From the NCBI RefSeq assembly GCF_014530035.1, contig NZ_JACVMX010000010.1, forward strand, positions 54,546 to 118,545: 64,000 nucleotides of DNA, written 5' to 3'. Origin of the DNA: Leucobacter sp. cx-328. GTDB taxonomy: Bacteria; Actinomycetota; Actinomycetes; Actinomycetales; Microbacteriaceae. Position numbers and translations under genes: made by a program. The notes beneath the pieces were generated by a model. The model saw only the letters and a program-made list of their open reading frames with translations, had not been told where the DNA came from and did not search any database. Below, one piece after another: positions 46,121 through 54,768 of this stretch (position 1 is the first letter of the stretch; the number at the start of each line of letters is the position of its first letter).

Positions 46121-46149
46121 GAGTTGAGTTCGCGCTAGCCTCGCAAGCG

Positions 46150-46247
46150 TCTCAACCCCTCGAAAGGGCCCCGTTCTCCCGAACGAGGCCCTTTCTTGCG
46201 CAAGAAAGCCCCAATCTCGACAGAAACCCCCGGTTTCGCAGGGTTCG
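46150..46247. repeat. Dispersed nested-palindrome element A, copy 6
   Basis: Arms TCTCAACCCCTCGAAA and GGTTTCGCAGGGTT, inner GTTCTCCCGAAC and TCTCGACAGAAAC, with a perfect 18-bp centre CTTTCTTGCGCAAGAAAG (46191-46208). It lies between co-oriented menB and menE, the only copy between two same-direction men genes. Confidence 0.85.
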
Positions 46248-46322
46248 CGCCGAAGCAAAGGCAGAATTCCCGGCTGGGAAAGGGCTAACCCCGAAATAAG
46301 CCACCCCGGGTACGATTAACGG

Positions 46323-47558
46323 GTGACTTCTTCGCAGACGCTTCGCGCGATTCCCGTAGATGACCGAGCTTGGCTAATCGCCGCGCTCGGCGATGCCCTG
46401 CAGGGCGGAGCCCCGGTACTGCCGGTCGGCCCGGGCATCGATGAGCAGGCTGTCGACAAGCTGCGCGCCGCCGAACTCCCCGCGGGCACCGCGGTCGTCG
46501 TGCGTACCTCGGGCTCAAGCGGTGTTCCGAAGGCAGTCGCGCTTTCTGCCGCGTCGCTCCTTGCAAGTGCAGAAGCGACCCACGCCGTGTTTGGTGGGCC
46601 CGGTCAGTGGCTTATTACCCTTCCCGGCCACCTTATTTCGGGACTGCAGATGCTCGTTCGAAGCGCGGCCGCCGGTATCGACCCGGTGTTCTGTGACGAA
46701 GCTGGCGACCCAGGAGCGCTGCTTGCTGCGGCAGAGACCATGGACCACGATCGCCGTTACGTTTCGGTCGTTCCCGTGCAGCTCGAACGCCTGCTCGACC
46801 TGGCTGAGACTGACGAAGACGCGGCAGACACCCTTCGCCGCTTCGATACCGTGCTCGTCGGCGGTCAGGCGCTGTCGCTCGACCTTCGCACGCGCGCGTA
46901 CAACCTCGGCGTGAAGATCCGCCGCAGCTATGGCATGACCGAAACCAGCGGCGGATGCGTCTACGACGGCGTCGAGATCGGTGACACGGGGGTGCGGATC
47001 CGCCAAGGCGAAGTCCAGCTCTCCGGCTCGTGCCTGGCGCTCGGTTACATCGGCGACGCAGAGCTCACCGATGACCGCTTCATTGAAGAAGTGAACCGTT
47101 CCGGTGAGCTCGTCCGCTGGTACCGCACCGGCGACGCAGGTGAGCTGCTCGGCGGGATGCTGACCGTCACAGGTCGCATCGATCGCGTGCTCATCAGTGG
47201 TGGCATCAACGTGTCGCTCGACGAGGTCGAGCGCGTGGTCCGCGAGCACAGCGGCTGGGGGAGCGCAGTAGCGTTGTCCACAGGCGCAATCGGTGTTCCC
47301 GCGAACGAGTGGGGCGACCGTCCCGTGCTCGTCGTGGAGGCGCCCGCGGGCACTGACCGCGAAGACTTTGAGGCGATCCGCGCCTCAGTTCACAGCGCGC
47401 TCGGCCCGGCAGCGGTGCCCGAGTGGGCAGTGGGAATTGCAGCCATGCCGCGGCTCGCGGGTGGCAAGCCAAACCTGCGCGCGATCGCAGAATGGCTCGC
47501 GGATCAGGACCTCACCGCACTTGAAAACCTCGACTCGAACTCAGGAGACGCTCGATGA
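46323..47558 (+). CDS. menE: o-Succinylbenzoate-CoA ligase
   Basis: A 411-residue short ANL ligase that forms OSB-CoA for MenB. It has VVVRTSGSSGVPKAVALS as the P-loop, IRRSYGMTETSGGCVYDG, RTGDAGEL and DRVLISGGINVSLDEVE. The conserved C-terminal lysine is in AGGKPNLRAI. Short forms like this are usual in actinobacteria. It starts with GTG 46323. Its TGA overlaps the ATG of menA, showing translational coupling. Confidence 0.93.
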   Translation: MTSSQTLRAIPVDDRAWLIAALGDALQGGAPVLPVGPGIDEQAVDKLRAAELPAGTAVVVRTSGSSGVPKAVALSAASLLASAEATHAVFGGPGQWLITLPGHLISGLQMLVRSAAAGIDPVFCDEAGDPGALLAAAETMDHDRRYVSVVPVQLERLLDLAETDEDAADTLRRFDTVLVGGQALSLDLRTRAYNLGVKIRRSYGMTETSGGCVYDGVEIGDTGVRIRQGEVQLSGSCLALGYIGDAELTDDRFIEEVNRSGELVRWYRTGDAGELLGGMLTVTGRIDRVLISGGINVSLDEVERVVREHSGWGSAVALSTGAIGVPANEWGDRPVLVVEAPAGTDREDFEAIRASVHSALGPAAVPEWAVGIAAMPRLAGGKPNLRAIAEWLADQDLTALENLDSNSGDAR

Positions 47559-48532
47559 ACCAGGCTCGCGAATCGCAGCACCAGGCGCAGAATAAGCTCA
47601 AGTCTGGCAATCCGGCAGCCCGTGCTGCGGCTGAGCGACAGGTTGCTGCGGGTGCTCCGCCCCGCATCACTTGGCGCAACTGGGTCGGGGGTGCGCGTCT
47701 GCGCACCTTGCCCCTCGCGGTCGCACCCGTCGTAGCCGGCGCAGGCATCGCGAACATGCTGCAGGCGTTCTCCTGGCCGCTTTCGATCCTTGCGCTCGTG
47801 GTCGCAGTGTTCCTGCAAATCGGTGTGAACTACTCGAACGATTACTCGGACGGCGTGCGCGGCACCGACGAGTATCGAGTCGGCCCGGCTCGCCTGACTG
47901 GATCTGGACTCGTCAATCCCAAGCACGTGCTCATCACGGCACTCGTGTTCTTCGGGCTGTCAGCGGTTGCTGGCCTCGCCGCGGTGGTCATCAGCGGCCG
48001 CTGGTGGTTCCTCGCAGTCGGCCTCATCGCGATCGTAGCCGCCTGGTTCTACACCGGCGGTAAGAAGCCGTACGGCTACATGGGTCTCGGCGAGATCATG
48101 GTCTTCATCTTCTTCGGCCTGGTAGCAACAGTGGGCACCGTGTGGCTGCAGAGCGACATCGTCCCGCAGGAAGCATGGTTCGCTGGCGCCGGTATCGGCT
48201 TCTTCGCGGTCGCCGTGCTGGTCGTGAACAACCTTCGCGATATCCCGACTGACCGACTTGCTGGCAAGAACACGCTCTCTGTGCGGATCGGCGCAGGCTG
48301 GTCAAAGGCACTCTTCATCGCGTGCGTAGTACTGCCATTGCTTGTTCCCGCGATCTTCCTGATCTTCTACCCGGGCATGCTGTTCGTGTTCTTCGTACTT
48401 GTACTGGTTGGTCCAGCGATTATCATCGTGCTGACCGCGAAGACTCCGAAAGAGCTCATTCTCGTGCTGCAGCTCACAAGCTTCGCAGCGCTGTTCTACG
48501 GCGTCGGGCTCGGCTACGCTTTCGGGTTCTAA
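47555..48532 (+). CDS. menA: 1,4-Dihydroxy-2-naphthoate polyprenyltransferase
   Basis: A 325-residue UbiA-family membrane enzyme that attaches the polyprenyl chain to DHNA. It carries the first aspartate motif NYSNDYSDGVRGTD (about residues 91-104) and the second NNLRDIPTDRLAGKNTL (about 225-241), within eight or nine TM helices. A hydrophilic N-terminal extension of about 40 residues precedes the first helix. ATG 47555 overlaps the menE stop by 4 bp. Confidence 0.94.
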   Translation: MNQARESQHQAQNKLKSGNPAARAAAERQVAAGAPPRITWRNWVGGARLRTLPLAVAPVVAGAGIANMLQAFSWPLSILALVVAVFLQIGVNYSNDYSDGVRGTDEYRVGPARLTGSGLVNPKHVLITALVFFGLSAVAGLAAVVISGRWWFLAVGLIAIVAAWFYTGGKKPYGYMGLGEIMVFIFFGLVATVGTVWLQSDIVPQEAWFAGAGIGFFAVAVLVVNNLRDIPTDRLAGKNTLSVRIGAGWSKALFIACVVLPLLVPAIFLIFYPGMLFVFFVLVLVGPAIIIVLTAKTPKELILVLQLTSFAALFYGVGLGYAFGF

Positions 48533-48566
48533 ACAGTGAGCTTCCCCGCCTCAGCGGCCTAGAACC

Positions 48567-48661
48567 GCCAACCCGCGAAAGCGCCCGCTTCTGCCGAGAT
48601 CACTCGTTCCTGTGGTCGGAAAGTGTGCATCTCGGCAGAACGAGGTCATCTCGAGAGGTCG
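48567..48661. repeat. Dispersed nested-palindrome element A, copy 7 (divergent)
   Basis: TTCTGCCGAGAT (48589-48600) and ATCTCGGCAGAA (48629-48640) pair perfectly. The outer arms CCAACCCGCGAAA and CTCGAGAGGTCG are recognisable, but the central palindrome is largely replaced. It lies between the convergent menA and DUF4229 genes. Confidence 0.7.
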
Positions 48662-48706
48662 AGCGAAGCGAGCCCGCGTCGCGGCACGGCCGCGATAGCA
48701 AAGTAA

Positions 48707-48741
48707 AAGGCGCCCGGTAGTGAACCACTACCGGGCGCCTT
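48707..48741. terminator. Terminator between menA and the DUF4229 gene
   Basis: AAGGCGCCCGGTAGTG (48707-48722) pairs perfectly with 48726-48741 around an AAC loop. The flanks are A- and T-rich on the two sides, so it can act in both directions. Confidence 0.8.
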
Positions 48742-48756
48742 CCGTTCTTTTGAAGC

Positions 48757-49128
48757 TTATGCGCGAGCTTCGGGCGTCTCAGGCGCATCGGTCTCAGTCG
48801 CGGGCTCTGCCTCAGCAGCCGCCGGTGAAGCCTCAGCCGCTGCCGCAGCTGCCGCTGCCGAACCCGGCTCGTCGAGAATGTCATCCTCAATGATGTCGTC
48901 AGCGGTGCGGTCGCGGTTGCGCCAGTCGTAGATGCTCTCGGATGCCTGCTCGCGCGGCTTCGACAAGAGAAGAATCGACAGTGCGACGCCAATCAGCGTC
49001 GCGAATCCGGCTGACCACCAGGGGCCAAGGCCAATGAGGTACAGCACTACTAGCGGGACGAAGAAGAACGCCAGACGCAGGAGAGTGTAGGTCAGCCATG
49101 CTTTGCGATTGCTACGGTTTTCGGTCAC
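48757..49128 (-). CDS. DUF4229 family membrane protein
   Basis: A 123-residue protein with two TM helices (about residues 15-54). SKPREQASESIYDWRNRDRT follows, the conserved cytosolic motif of DUF4229, then an acidic Ala/Glu/Pro-rich tail. DUF4229 genes are commonly found inside actinobacterial menaquinone clusters (family knowledge), as here, but no function is known. I chose GTG 49128 because the TM region begins shortly after it. The frame upstream is open without similarity. Confidence 0.82.
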   Translation of the reverse strand: MTENRSNRKAWLTYTLLRLAFFFVPLVVLYLIGLGPWWSAGFATLIGVALSILLLSKPREQASESIYDWRNRDRTADDIIEDDILDEPGSAAAAAAAAEASPAAAEAEPATETDAPETPEARA

Positions 49129-49243
49129 GAACGGCAAGTGTACCGGCGCACGCTGAAGACAACCCTCAGGCCAGCGGAAATCCCTATCCACAGGCACGAA
49201 GTGTGCTCGGACATCGCCCAGCACACCCGAGTAGCATGGGGTC

Positions 49244-49726
49244 ATGGTTCGGTTCTTGATCGTAGGCGTCGTACTCGCCGTTGCATTCACACTCTTCGCA
49301 TTGGTTGATGCGGCGATGACCGATGCCAAGCGTGCCCGCGGCGTCGCGAAGCCAGTTTGGATCATCCTGATCGTTCTCCTCCCCGTCATCGGTGCGGTGC
49401 TCTGGCTGATCGTCGGTAAGGGCAAAACTGCGCAGACAAAGGTCTTGGCCCCTGACGACGACCCACGCTTCACTGGACCAACACTCTCCGAACAGGAGAA
49501 GAGTGTGTTGAACGACCTTGAAGCGCAGCTCCGTGCTCTCGACAACGAGGTGTTCCCTGGTGAGGGTGCAACCGATCACACTGACCACTCGCACGATGCG
49601 CAGAAGAGCGCTACGCCTAGCAGTGAAGCGAAGCCCACATCAGACCCGCAGCCTCAGTCGGAAACTGGCGAAGACCCCAAGAACCCGGCTGATAACGCTG
49701 ACCCTGAGAACGGTTCGCGTCGCTGA
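49244..49726 (+). CDS. PLDc_N domain membrane protein
   Basis: A 160-residue protein. Two TM helices (about residues 3-24 and 40-58) surround the conserved AMTDAKRARGVAKPVWIILI loop of the phospholipase D N-terminal (PLDc_N) domain. A long hydrophilic, Asp/Glu/Pro-rich tail follows. It has no PLD catalytic domain. Its TGA overlaps the ATG of menD (ATGA), so translation is coupled. Its role in the menaquinone cluster is unknown. Confidence 0.87.
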   Translation: MVRFLIVGVVLAVAFTLFALVDAAMTDAKRARGVAKPVWIILIVLLPVIGAVLWLIVGKGKTAQTKVLAPDDDPRFTGPTLSEQEKSVLNDLEAQLRALDNEVFPGEGATDHTDHSHDAQKSATPSSEAKPTSDPQPQSETGEDPKNPADNADPENGSRR

Positions 49727-51444
49727 TGAGCGCAAGTTCCGCGCCCGCTGCCCCCGCTCCATCTTCGATTTTTGCTGTTGAACTCCTCGCTGGTCTGATT
49801 CGCCGCGGAGTGCAAGACGTCGTCGTCTGCCCAGGTTCTCGTTCGCAGGCGCTCGCGCTTGCAGCGGCTGACGCAGAACAGGCTGGCGCGATCCGCCTCC
49901 ATGTACGGCATGACGAACGGGCCGCAGCCTTTTTCGCGCTCGGTCTTTCTCGCGAGACGGGACTCCCTGCTCCCGTGGTTGTGACGAGCGGAACCGCGGT
50001 TGCGAACCTCCTCCCCGCCGCGCTCGAGGCGCATGAGGGGCGAGTCCCATTCATTGCGCTGAGTGCAGATCGCCCGGCTGACAAGCGTGGCGTTCGTGCA
50101 AGCCAGACCACGACCCAGCACGACATGTTTGGTCCGGCAGCGCGGCTTTCACGCGATGTCGCACCGCCAGAAGCGCAGCTCGCAGAAGACCCTGACGAGC
50201 TCGCACGCGACGCGTTCGCAGCAGCGCTTGGCCATGCCGGTGGCCAGCCCGCCGGCCCCGTGCAGTTGAACCTGCAGTTCCGGGAGCCACTCTCCGGCAC
50301 GGCAGGCTTCGAATCGATGATCGCCGGTGGCTTCGCTGCTGCAGCTGAGGAAGGGGCGGAAGCCCGCACGATCCGCGCCCTCGACGCTCGCAACGTCGCG
50401 GCAGCAGCATTCGGAACCGCAACGATCAACACCTTTACGCTCGAGGCCGAGCATACTGCTGGCTCAGATGCGCGCACCGTGGTGATCGCCGGCGCCGCAG
50501 CAGGCACCGAGGCAACCGACTTTGCTCGTGCTGCTGGGCTCCCGCTCCTCGGTGAGGTTGTGAGTGGCTGCCGCGAAGGTGAAGAAGCGATCGTGGCCTA
50601 CGCGGCGCTGATTGATCAGCATTCGCTCGGTGGTTCCGTGAATCGCGCAATCGTTTTCGGCCACCCCACTCTTACGCGCCAAATTGGCGCCCTCGTTGGT
50701 CGCGCTGACGTTGAGGCGATCGTGGTTGATCCGCACGTTGATACTGATCACTACGATCCAGTTCGGTCTGCGCGCATCGTTCGCCATGCTCGCGTTGCCC
50801 CCGGCTACGATCGGGCTGCCAACGCGACCTGGCTTGCCGCATGGCAGACGGCGGATCGCGCTCACGCCAACGCACTTCCCGCCATCGACGCAGGCGCTGC
50901 GCCGTCGCGCCGCTCGCTTGTCGCAGCGGTGTGGAACTCCACAGCACCGACAGATCGCCTCATGCTTGCGGCCTCGCGCCTCGTGCGTGTGCTCGACGGC
51001 GTCGCAGAACCACGCGCAGTTGACGTACGTTCGAATCGGGGTCTTGCAGGCATCGACGGAACGATCGCAACCACCGCGGGCATCGCCTTCGCGAGCCAGT
51101 CTGTAATTCCAGACAGCGTGACACGGTTGCTCATTGGCGATATCGCGCTGTTGCACGATGCCTCCTCGCTCTTCGCGCCAGCGGGGGAGCGGGTTCCTCG
51201 CATGCAGATCATCCTCGGCAATGACGGTGGTGGCACGATCTTTGACGGCCTCGAGGTTGCCAGTTCTGCTGAGCGGTCAGCGTACGAGCGCGTCATGTTC
51301 ACGCCGCAGACGGTGAACATCGCCGCCCTCGCCACCGCTGCAGGTTGGCAGCATGTGCTCGTCGAGACGCAGCAGCAGCTTGAGACGGTGCTCGCCGAGC
51401 CAGTCACCGGCCGAGTATTCGTCGAGGTAGCGCTCTCGCGCTAA
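49726..51444 (+). CDS. menD: 2-Succinyl-5-enolpyruvyl-6-hydroxy-3-cyclohexene-1-carboxylate synthase
   Basis: A 572-residue ThDP-dependent enzyme of menaquinone synthesis, joining isochorismate and 2-oxoglutarate. Features are VVVCPGSRSQALALAAADAE, the catalytic glutamate region RHDERAAAFFALGLSRETG, VTSGTAVANLLPAALEAHEG, and the cofactor site LLIGDIALLHDASSL with ILGNDGGGTIFDGL (GDx..NDGGG). The start overlaps the PLDc_N gene. It converges with menF (51518-52858) over a 73-bp gap. Confidence 0.95.
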   Translation: MSASSAPAAPAPSSIFAVELLAGLIRRGVQDVVVCPGSRSQALALAAADAEQAGAIRLHVRHDERAAAFFALGLSRETGLPAPVVVTSGTAVANLLPAALEAHEGRVPFIALSADRPADKRGVRASQTTTQHDMFGPAARLSRDVAPPEAQLAEDPDELARDAFAAALGHAGGQPAGPVQLNLQFREPLSGTAGFESMIAGGFAAAAEEGAEARTIRALDARNVAAAAFGTATINTFTLEAEHTAGSDARTVVIAGAAAGTEATDFARAAGLPLLGEVVSGCREGEEAIVAYAALIDQHSLGGSVNRAIVFGHPTLTRQIGALVGRADVEAIVVDPHVDTDHYDPVRSARIVRHARVAPGYDRAANATWLAAWQTADRAHANALPAIDAGAAPSRRSLVAAVWNSTAPTDRLMLAASRLVRVLDGVAEPRAVDVRSNRGLAGIDGTIATTAGIAFASQSVIPDSVTRLLIGDIALLHDASSLFAPAGERVPRMQIILGNDGGGTIFDGLEVASSAERSAYERVMFTPQTVNIAALATAAGWQHVLVETQQQLETVLAEPVTGRVFVEVALSR

Positions 51445-51517
51445 CGGGCATCGGTGGCAGCTGCTGTCACTGAGGACGCAGCTTCGGCAATGCCTTACCT
51501 TGTGCCGCTAGGCATCG

Positions 51518-52858
51518 CTAGGCACCGAACGCGGTCGTAATTGGCCGGAACTTCGAGACGGTCTCAAGCAATTCGTGCTCAGGGTCTGAGCCTGCGACGA
51601 GTCCGCCGCCGGCACTCGCCACGATAGACCGGGTGCCGTCAACGGCTCCGCCCAATTGAGCACAACGGAGCGCGATGACCCATTCGCCATCGCCGTTACC
51701 GTCGATCCAACCGACCGCGCCAGAGTAACGACCTCGATCGAACTGTTCGAGCTCGTGAATGACCTCGACAGCCTCGGCAGTCGGGGTGCCGCCGATCGCT
51801 GCAGTCGGGTGCATCGCCGCGACCAGCTCCAGCGTCGTCACGTCTTCTGCGAGCTGCGCGCGCACGTCGGTCGCGAGGTGCCACACATTTGGCAGCTGCA
51901 GAGCGAAGGGTGCTTCGCTCGTGGTGAGTTCCGTGAGGTGCGGGCTCAACGTCGTCACCACACTCTGCGCGGCAAAGGCGTGCTCGTGTTGATCCTTGTC
52001 GCTCGCGAGGAGTTCTGCACGCACCGCCTGATCGGCAACCTCGGTGAGACCCGTGCGAGGCCTCGTCCCTGCGAGCACACGGGCTTCAAATTTGCCGTTG
52101 ATGACGCGGGCGAGCGTCTCAGGGCTCGAGCCGACGAGACCGTCGATGGCGAAGGTCCAACAGTTGAGGTATTCGGCGCTCAGGCGTGCGAGGGGGGTCC
52201 GGATGTCGGCGTCTGCCGCGATCCGCCCTTCCAGCTGCCGTGAAAGTACGACCTTCTCCAAATCGCCAGCATCGATGCGACGCACGGATTCAACGACACC
52301 CGCGGTGTACCCGGCGACGGTGCAGGGTGACTTCGGGACACAACCGGTTGCGGCAGCGAATGCTTCGGGAGAGTCAAGTTCGATGGCTTCCCATGCGGCG
52401 AACGGCGTCGCCACTGGAGCTTCAGCGTTGCTCACAGGGGTGCCGGTGTCAGAGGCAGCACCAGTGCCAGCGTCAGCAACGCTCACCTCGGTGCGCCACA
52501 TCTCGTTACCGGATCGACCAATGATCGAACGCGGCACAATCAGCACGCTGACGTGCTCGCTGCGCGCGTCGAACGCGAACGTGCCAAACGCGAGGAGCCC
52601 AGTGCCGGGCAGGCCAACATGGTTTTCAATGTTGGCGGCAGCTGCGATCCGCCGCCACATGCGCGAGGCTTCGGTGAACCTGTGAGCGCCGCTGAACTCG
52701 AGGCGGATCGCCTCACCAATTCCCACGGCTCCGCGGTCACCGCGGTTCCAGTACAGGGGCTGCTGCGGGTCAGCGAAAGCCAACAACTCAGGAAGTTCGC
52801 CGTCTGTGAGTAGTGGTCGCGTCACCGAGCGAAGCTGCGGGACAGACGACTCAGGCAC
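51518..52858 (-). CDS. menF: Isochorismate synthase
   Basis: A 446-residue chorismate-binding enzyme making isochorismate, the first menaquinone step. Core motifs: EKVVLSRQLEGRIA, VGSSPETLARV, VLAGTRPRTG, ELLASDKDQHEHAF, AAMHPTAAIGGTP and VASAGGGLVAGSDPEHEL. There is no sign of a glutamine amidotransferase or anthranilate-type tryptophan pocket. The GTG at 52858 is the likely start. An Ala/Thr-rich insertion (about residues 128-152) looks like a flexible loop. It is divergent from menG across 99 bp. Confidence 0.92.
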   Translation of the reverse strand: MPESSVPQLRSVTRPLLTDGELPELLAFADPQQPLYWNRGDRGAVGIGEAIRLEFSGAHRFTEASRMWRRIAAAANIENHVGLPGTGLLAFGTFAFDARSEHVSVLIVPRSIIGRSGNEMWRTEVSVADAGTGAASDTGTPVSNAEAPVATPFAAWEAIELDSPEAFAAATGCVPKSPCTVAGYTAGVVESVRRIDAGDLEKVVLSRQLEGRIAADADIRTPLARLSAEYLNCWTFAIDGLVGSSPETLARVINGKFEARVLAGTRPRTGLTEVADQAVRAELLASDKDQHEHAFAAQSVVTTLSPHLTELTTSEAPFALQLPNVWHLATDVRAQLAEDVTTLELVAAMHPTAAIGGTPTAEAVEVIHELEQFDRGRYSGAVGWIDGNGDGEWVIALRCAQLGGAVDGTRSIVASAGGGLVAGSDPEHELLETVSKFRPITTAFGA

Positions 52859-52957
52859 ACCACTAATCTATCGCGGTCGACTGGGAAAGATAGTGGCGCG
52901 CTGCAAGTGCGTCACTATATGAGAGTTCATGTCAGTGGAACGGGCTAGCATGGTGGG

Positions 52958-53707
52958 GTGACTCGCCCAGATACCGCGACTAAGGCCGCCGCAGACGTCT
53001 CCGCTATGTTCGATGACGTCTCCACGAAGTATGACCTCATTAACGATGTTTTGACGTTCGGCAGTGACCGCTATTGGCGCCACATGACGACGGAAGCGGT
53101 TGCGCCGCACACCGGCATGCGTCTGCTCGATCTTGCGGCAGGCACCGGTACCTCCTCTGCATCTTTCGCGGCGCGCGGTGCACACGTCGTCGCAGCTGAT
53201 TTCTCTGAGGGCATGCTCGCGGAGGGCCGCCGCCGCCAGGCAGGCAATGAGCTCATCGAGTTCCAGTGGGCAGACGCGACGGACCTTCCGTTCGAAGATA
53301 ACTCTTTCGACGCGGCGACCATTTCATACGGTCTCCGTAACGTACAAGATCCGAAGAAGGCCATCGCCGAGATGACCCGCGTGGTGAAGCCGGGCGGCCG
53401 CATCGTGATTGCTGAGTTCTCGCGCCCGACCAACGGCCTCATCCGCCTCGGCTATGGCATTTACGGTCGTCAGATTCTGCCCCGCGTTGCGGGTCTCATC
53501 AACCGCAGCGCTGCAGCTGCGTATGAGTACCTCAATGAGTCGATCGAGCAGTGGCCTACGCAGGAGGATCTCGCGAAGTGGCTCCGCGAGGCCGGCCTCG
53601 AGCGCGTCGGCTACCGCAACCTCACCTTCGGTATCGTCGCGCTCCACCGCGGCTTCGTGCCGTACGAGGCGCCCACCGAGAGCCCCGAGTCAGGAGATGC
53701 AGAGTGA
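52958..53707 (+). CDS. menG: Demethylmenaquinone methyltransferase
   Basis: A 249-residue UbiE-type SAM methyltransferase carrying out the last menaquinone step. It begins with the family block MFDDVSTKYDLINDVLTFG, then MRLLDLAAGTGTSSASFA (SAM loop), SYGLRNVQDPKKAIAEMTRV, and the C-terminal LTFGIVALHRGFVP. It starts at GTG 52958 and its TGA overlaps the GTG start of the polyprenyl diphosphate synthase, so the two are coupled. Confidence 0.94.
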   Translation: MTRPDTATKAAADVSAMFDDVSTKYDLINDVLTFGSDRYWRHMTTEAVAPHTGMRLLDLAAGTGTSSASFAARGAHVVAADFSEGMLAEGRRRQAGNELIEFQWADATDLPFEDNSFDAATISYGLRNVQDPKKAIAEMTRVVKPGGRIVIAEFSRPTNGLIRLGYGIYGRQILPRVAGLINRSAAAAYEYLNESIEQWPTQEDLAKWLREAGLERVGYRNLTFGIVALHRGFVPYEAPTESPESGDAE

Positions 53708-54762
53708 CCGATCCGATCGTCGCTGACACGACTACTCAGGCGCTGCCGATGCGCATGTTCCGGAGCGCGCACGAGCGCCGCTTCGAGAAGAAGATGCGCG
53801 AGCAGCTCGACCTCATCGAGGTCGGCCTGAACGAGCACCTCACGTTCGCGTCGCCCATTGCTGACGCGCCCGCACGCTACCTTTCTGAGGCTGGCGGCAA
53901 GCGGATCCGCCCCGTTCTTACGGTGCTCGCAAGCCAGCTGGGCGATGGCCCGAACGAACTCGTACGCCGCGCTGCGCAGGCCGTTGAAATGACGCACCTC
54001 GCATCGCTGTACCACGACGATGTCATGGACGATGCAAAGCTGCGCCGCGGTGTCCCCGCAGCACAGATCGTCTGGTCGAACTCGGTCGCGATCCTTGCGG
54101 GCGACTTGCTCTTCGCACGCGCTTCGACGCTCGTATCGGGCATGGGTGAAGACGCGATTCTGCTGCAGGCACGCACGTTTGAGCGCCTCTGCCTTGGCCA
54201 GCTGCACGAAACTGTCGGCCCGCAGCCGGAAGACGACGAGATCGCGCACTACATCCAGGTGCTTGCAGACAAGACCGGTGCCCTCATTTCGACCGCTGCG
54301 CGTATGGGCGCAATGTTCGGCGGCGCAAGCTCCGAGGTCATCGAGGCAGTTACTGAGTATGGTGAGCGGATCGGCGTTGCCTTCCAGCTCATCGACGACG
54401 TCATCGATCTCTCCCCGAAGAAGGAACAGACCGGCAAGCGCGCCGGTACCGACCTTCGCGCGGGCGTAGTCACCTTGCCCCTGTTGCTGCTGCGCGAGCG
54501 CGCGGCACAAGGCAATGAAGCTGACGCGGCTCTCTTGCAGCGCATCGACGCAGGTGTCGAAGCGATTGCAGGTGGCGCGGATCCCGCAGTTCTGGACCCC
54601 GAGGTTGAAGCACTCCGCAACCACGAGGTCACGCTGGAAACCGAAGCTACCGCCCGCAAGTGGGCAAACGATGCTGTCACCGCACTCGACGTGCTCCCGA
54701 AGTCTGCCGTCAAGCAGGCGCTCGTGGAGCTCGCCGATTCGATCGTGACCCGAGAGGGATAA
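53704..54762 (+). CDS. Polyprenyl diphosphate synthase (menaquinone side chain)
   Basis: A 352-residue all-trans prenyl elongase. First aspartate-rich motif LYHDDVMDDAKLRRG (about residues 100-114), second motif FQLIDDVIDLSPKKEQTGK (about 227-245), with AGGKRIRPVLTVLASQ near the N-terminus. Its place between menG and a reductase gene indicates it makes the long (probably octa- to decaprenyl) tail used by MenA. Chain length cannot be read with certainty. GTG 53704 overlaps the menG stop; the open frame extends further upstream inside menG. Confidence 0.92.
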   Translation: MTDPIVADTTTQALPMRMFRSAHERRFEKKMREQLDLIEVGLNEHLTFASPIADAPARYLSEAGGKRIRPVLTVLASQLGDGPNELVRRAAQAVEMTHLASLYHDDVMDDAKLRRGVPAAQIVWSNSVAILAGDLLFARASTLVSGMGEDAILLQARTFERLCLGQLHETVGPQPEDDEIAHYIQVLADKTGALISTAARMGAMFGGASSEVIEAVTEYGERIGVAFQLIDDVIDLSPKKEQTGKRAGTDLRAGVVTLPLLLLRERAAQGNEADAALLQRIDAGVEAIAGGADPAVLDPEVEALRNHEVTLETEATARKWANDAVTALDVLPKSAVKQALVELADSIVTREG

Positions 54763-54768
54763 GTACCT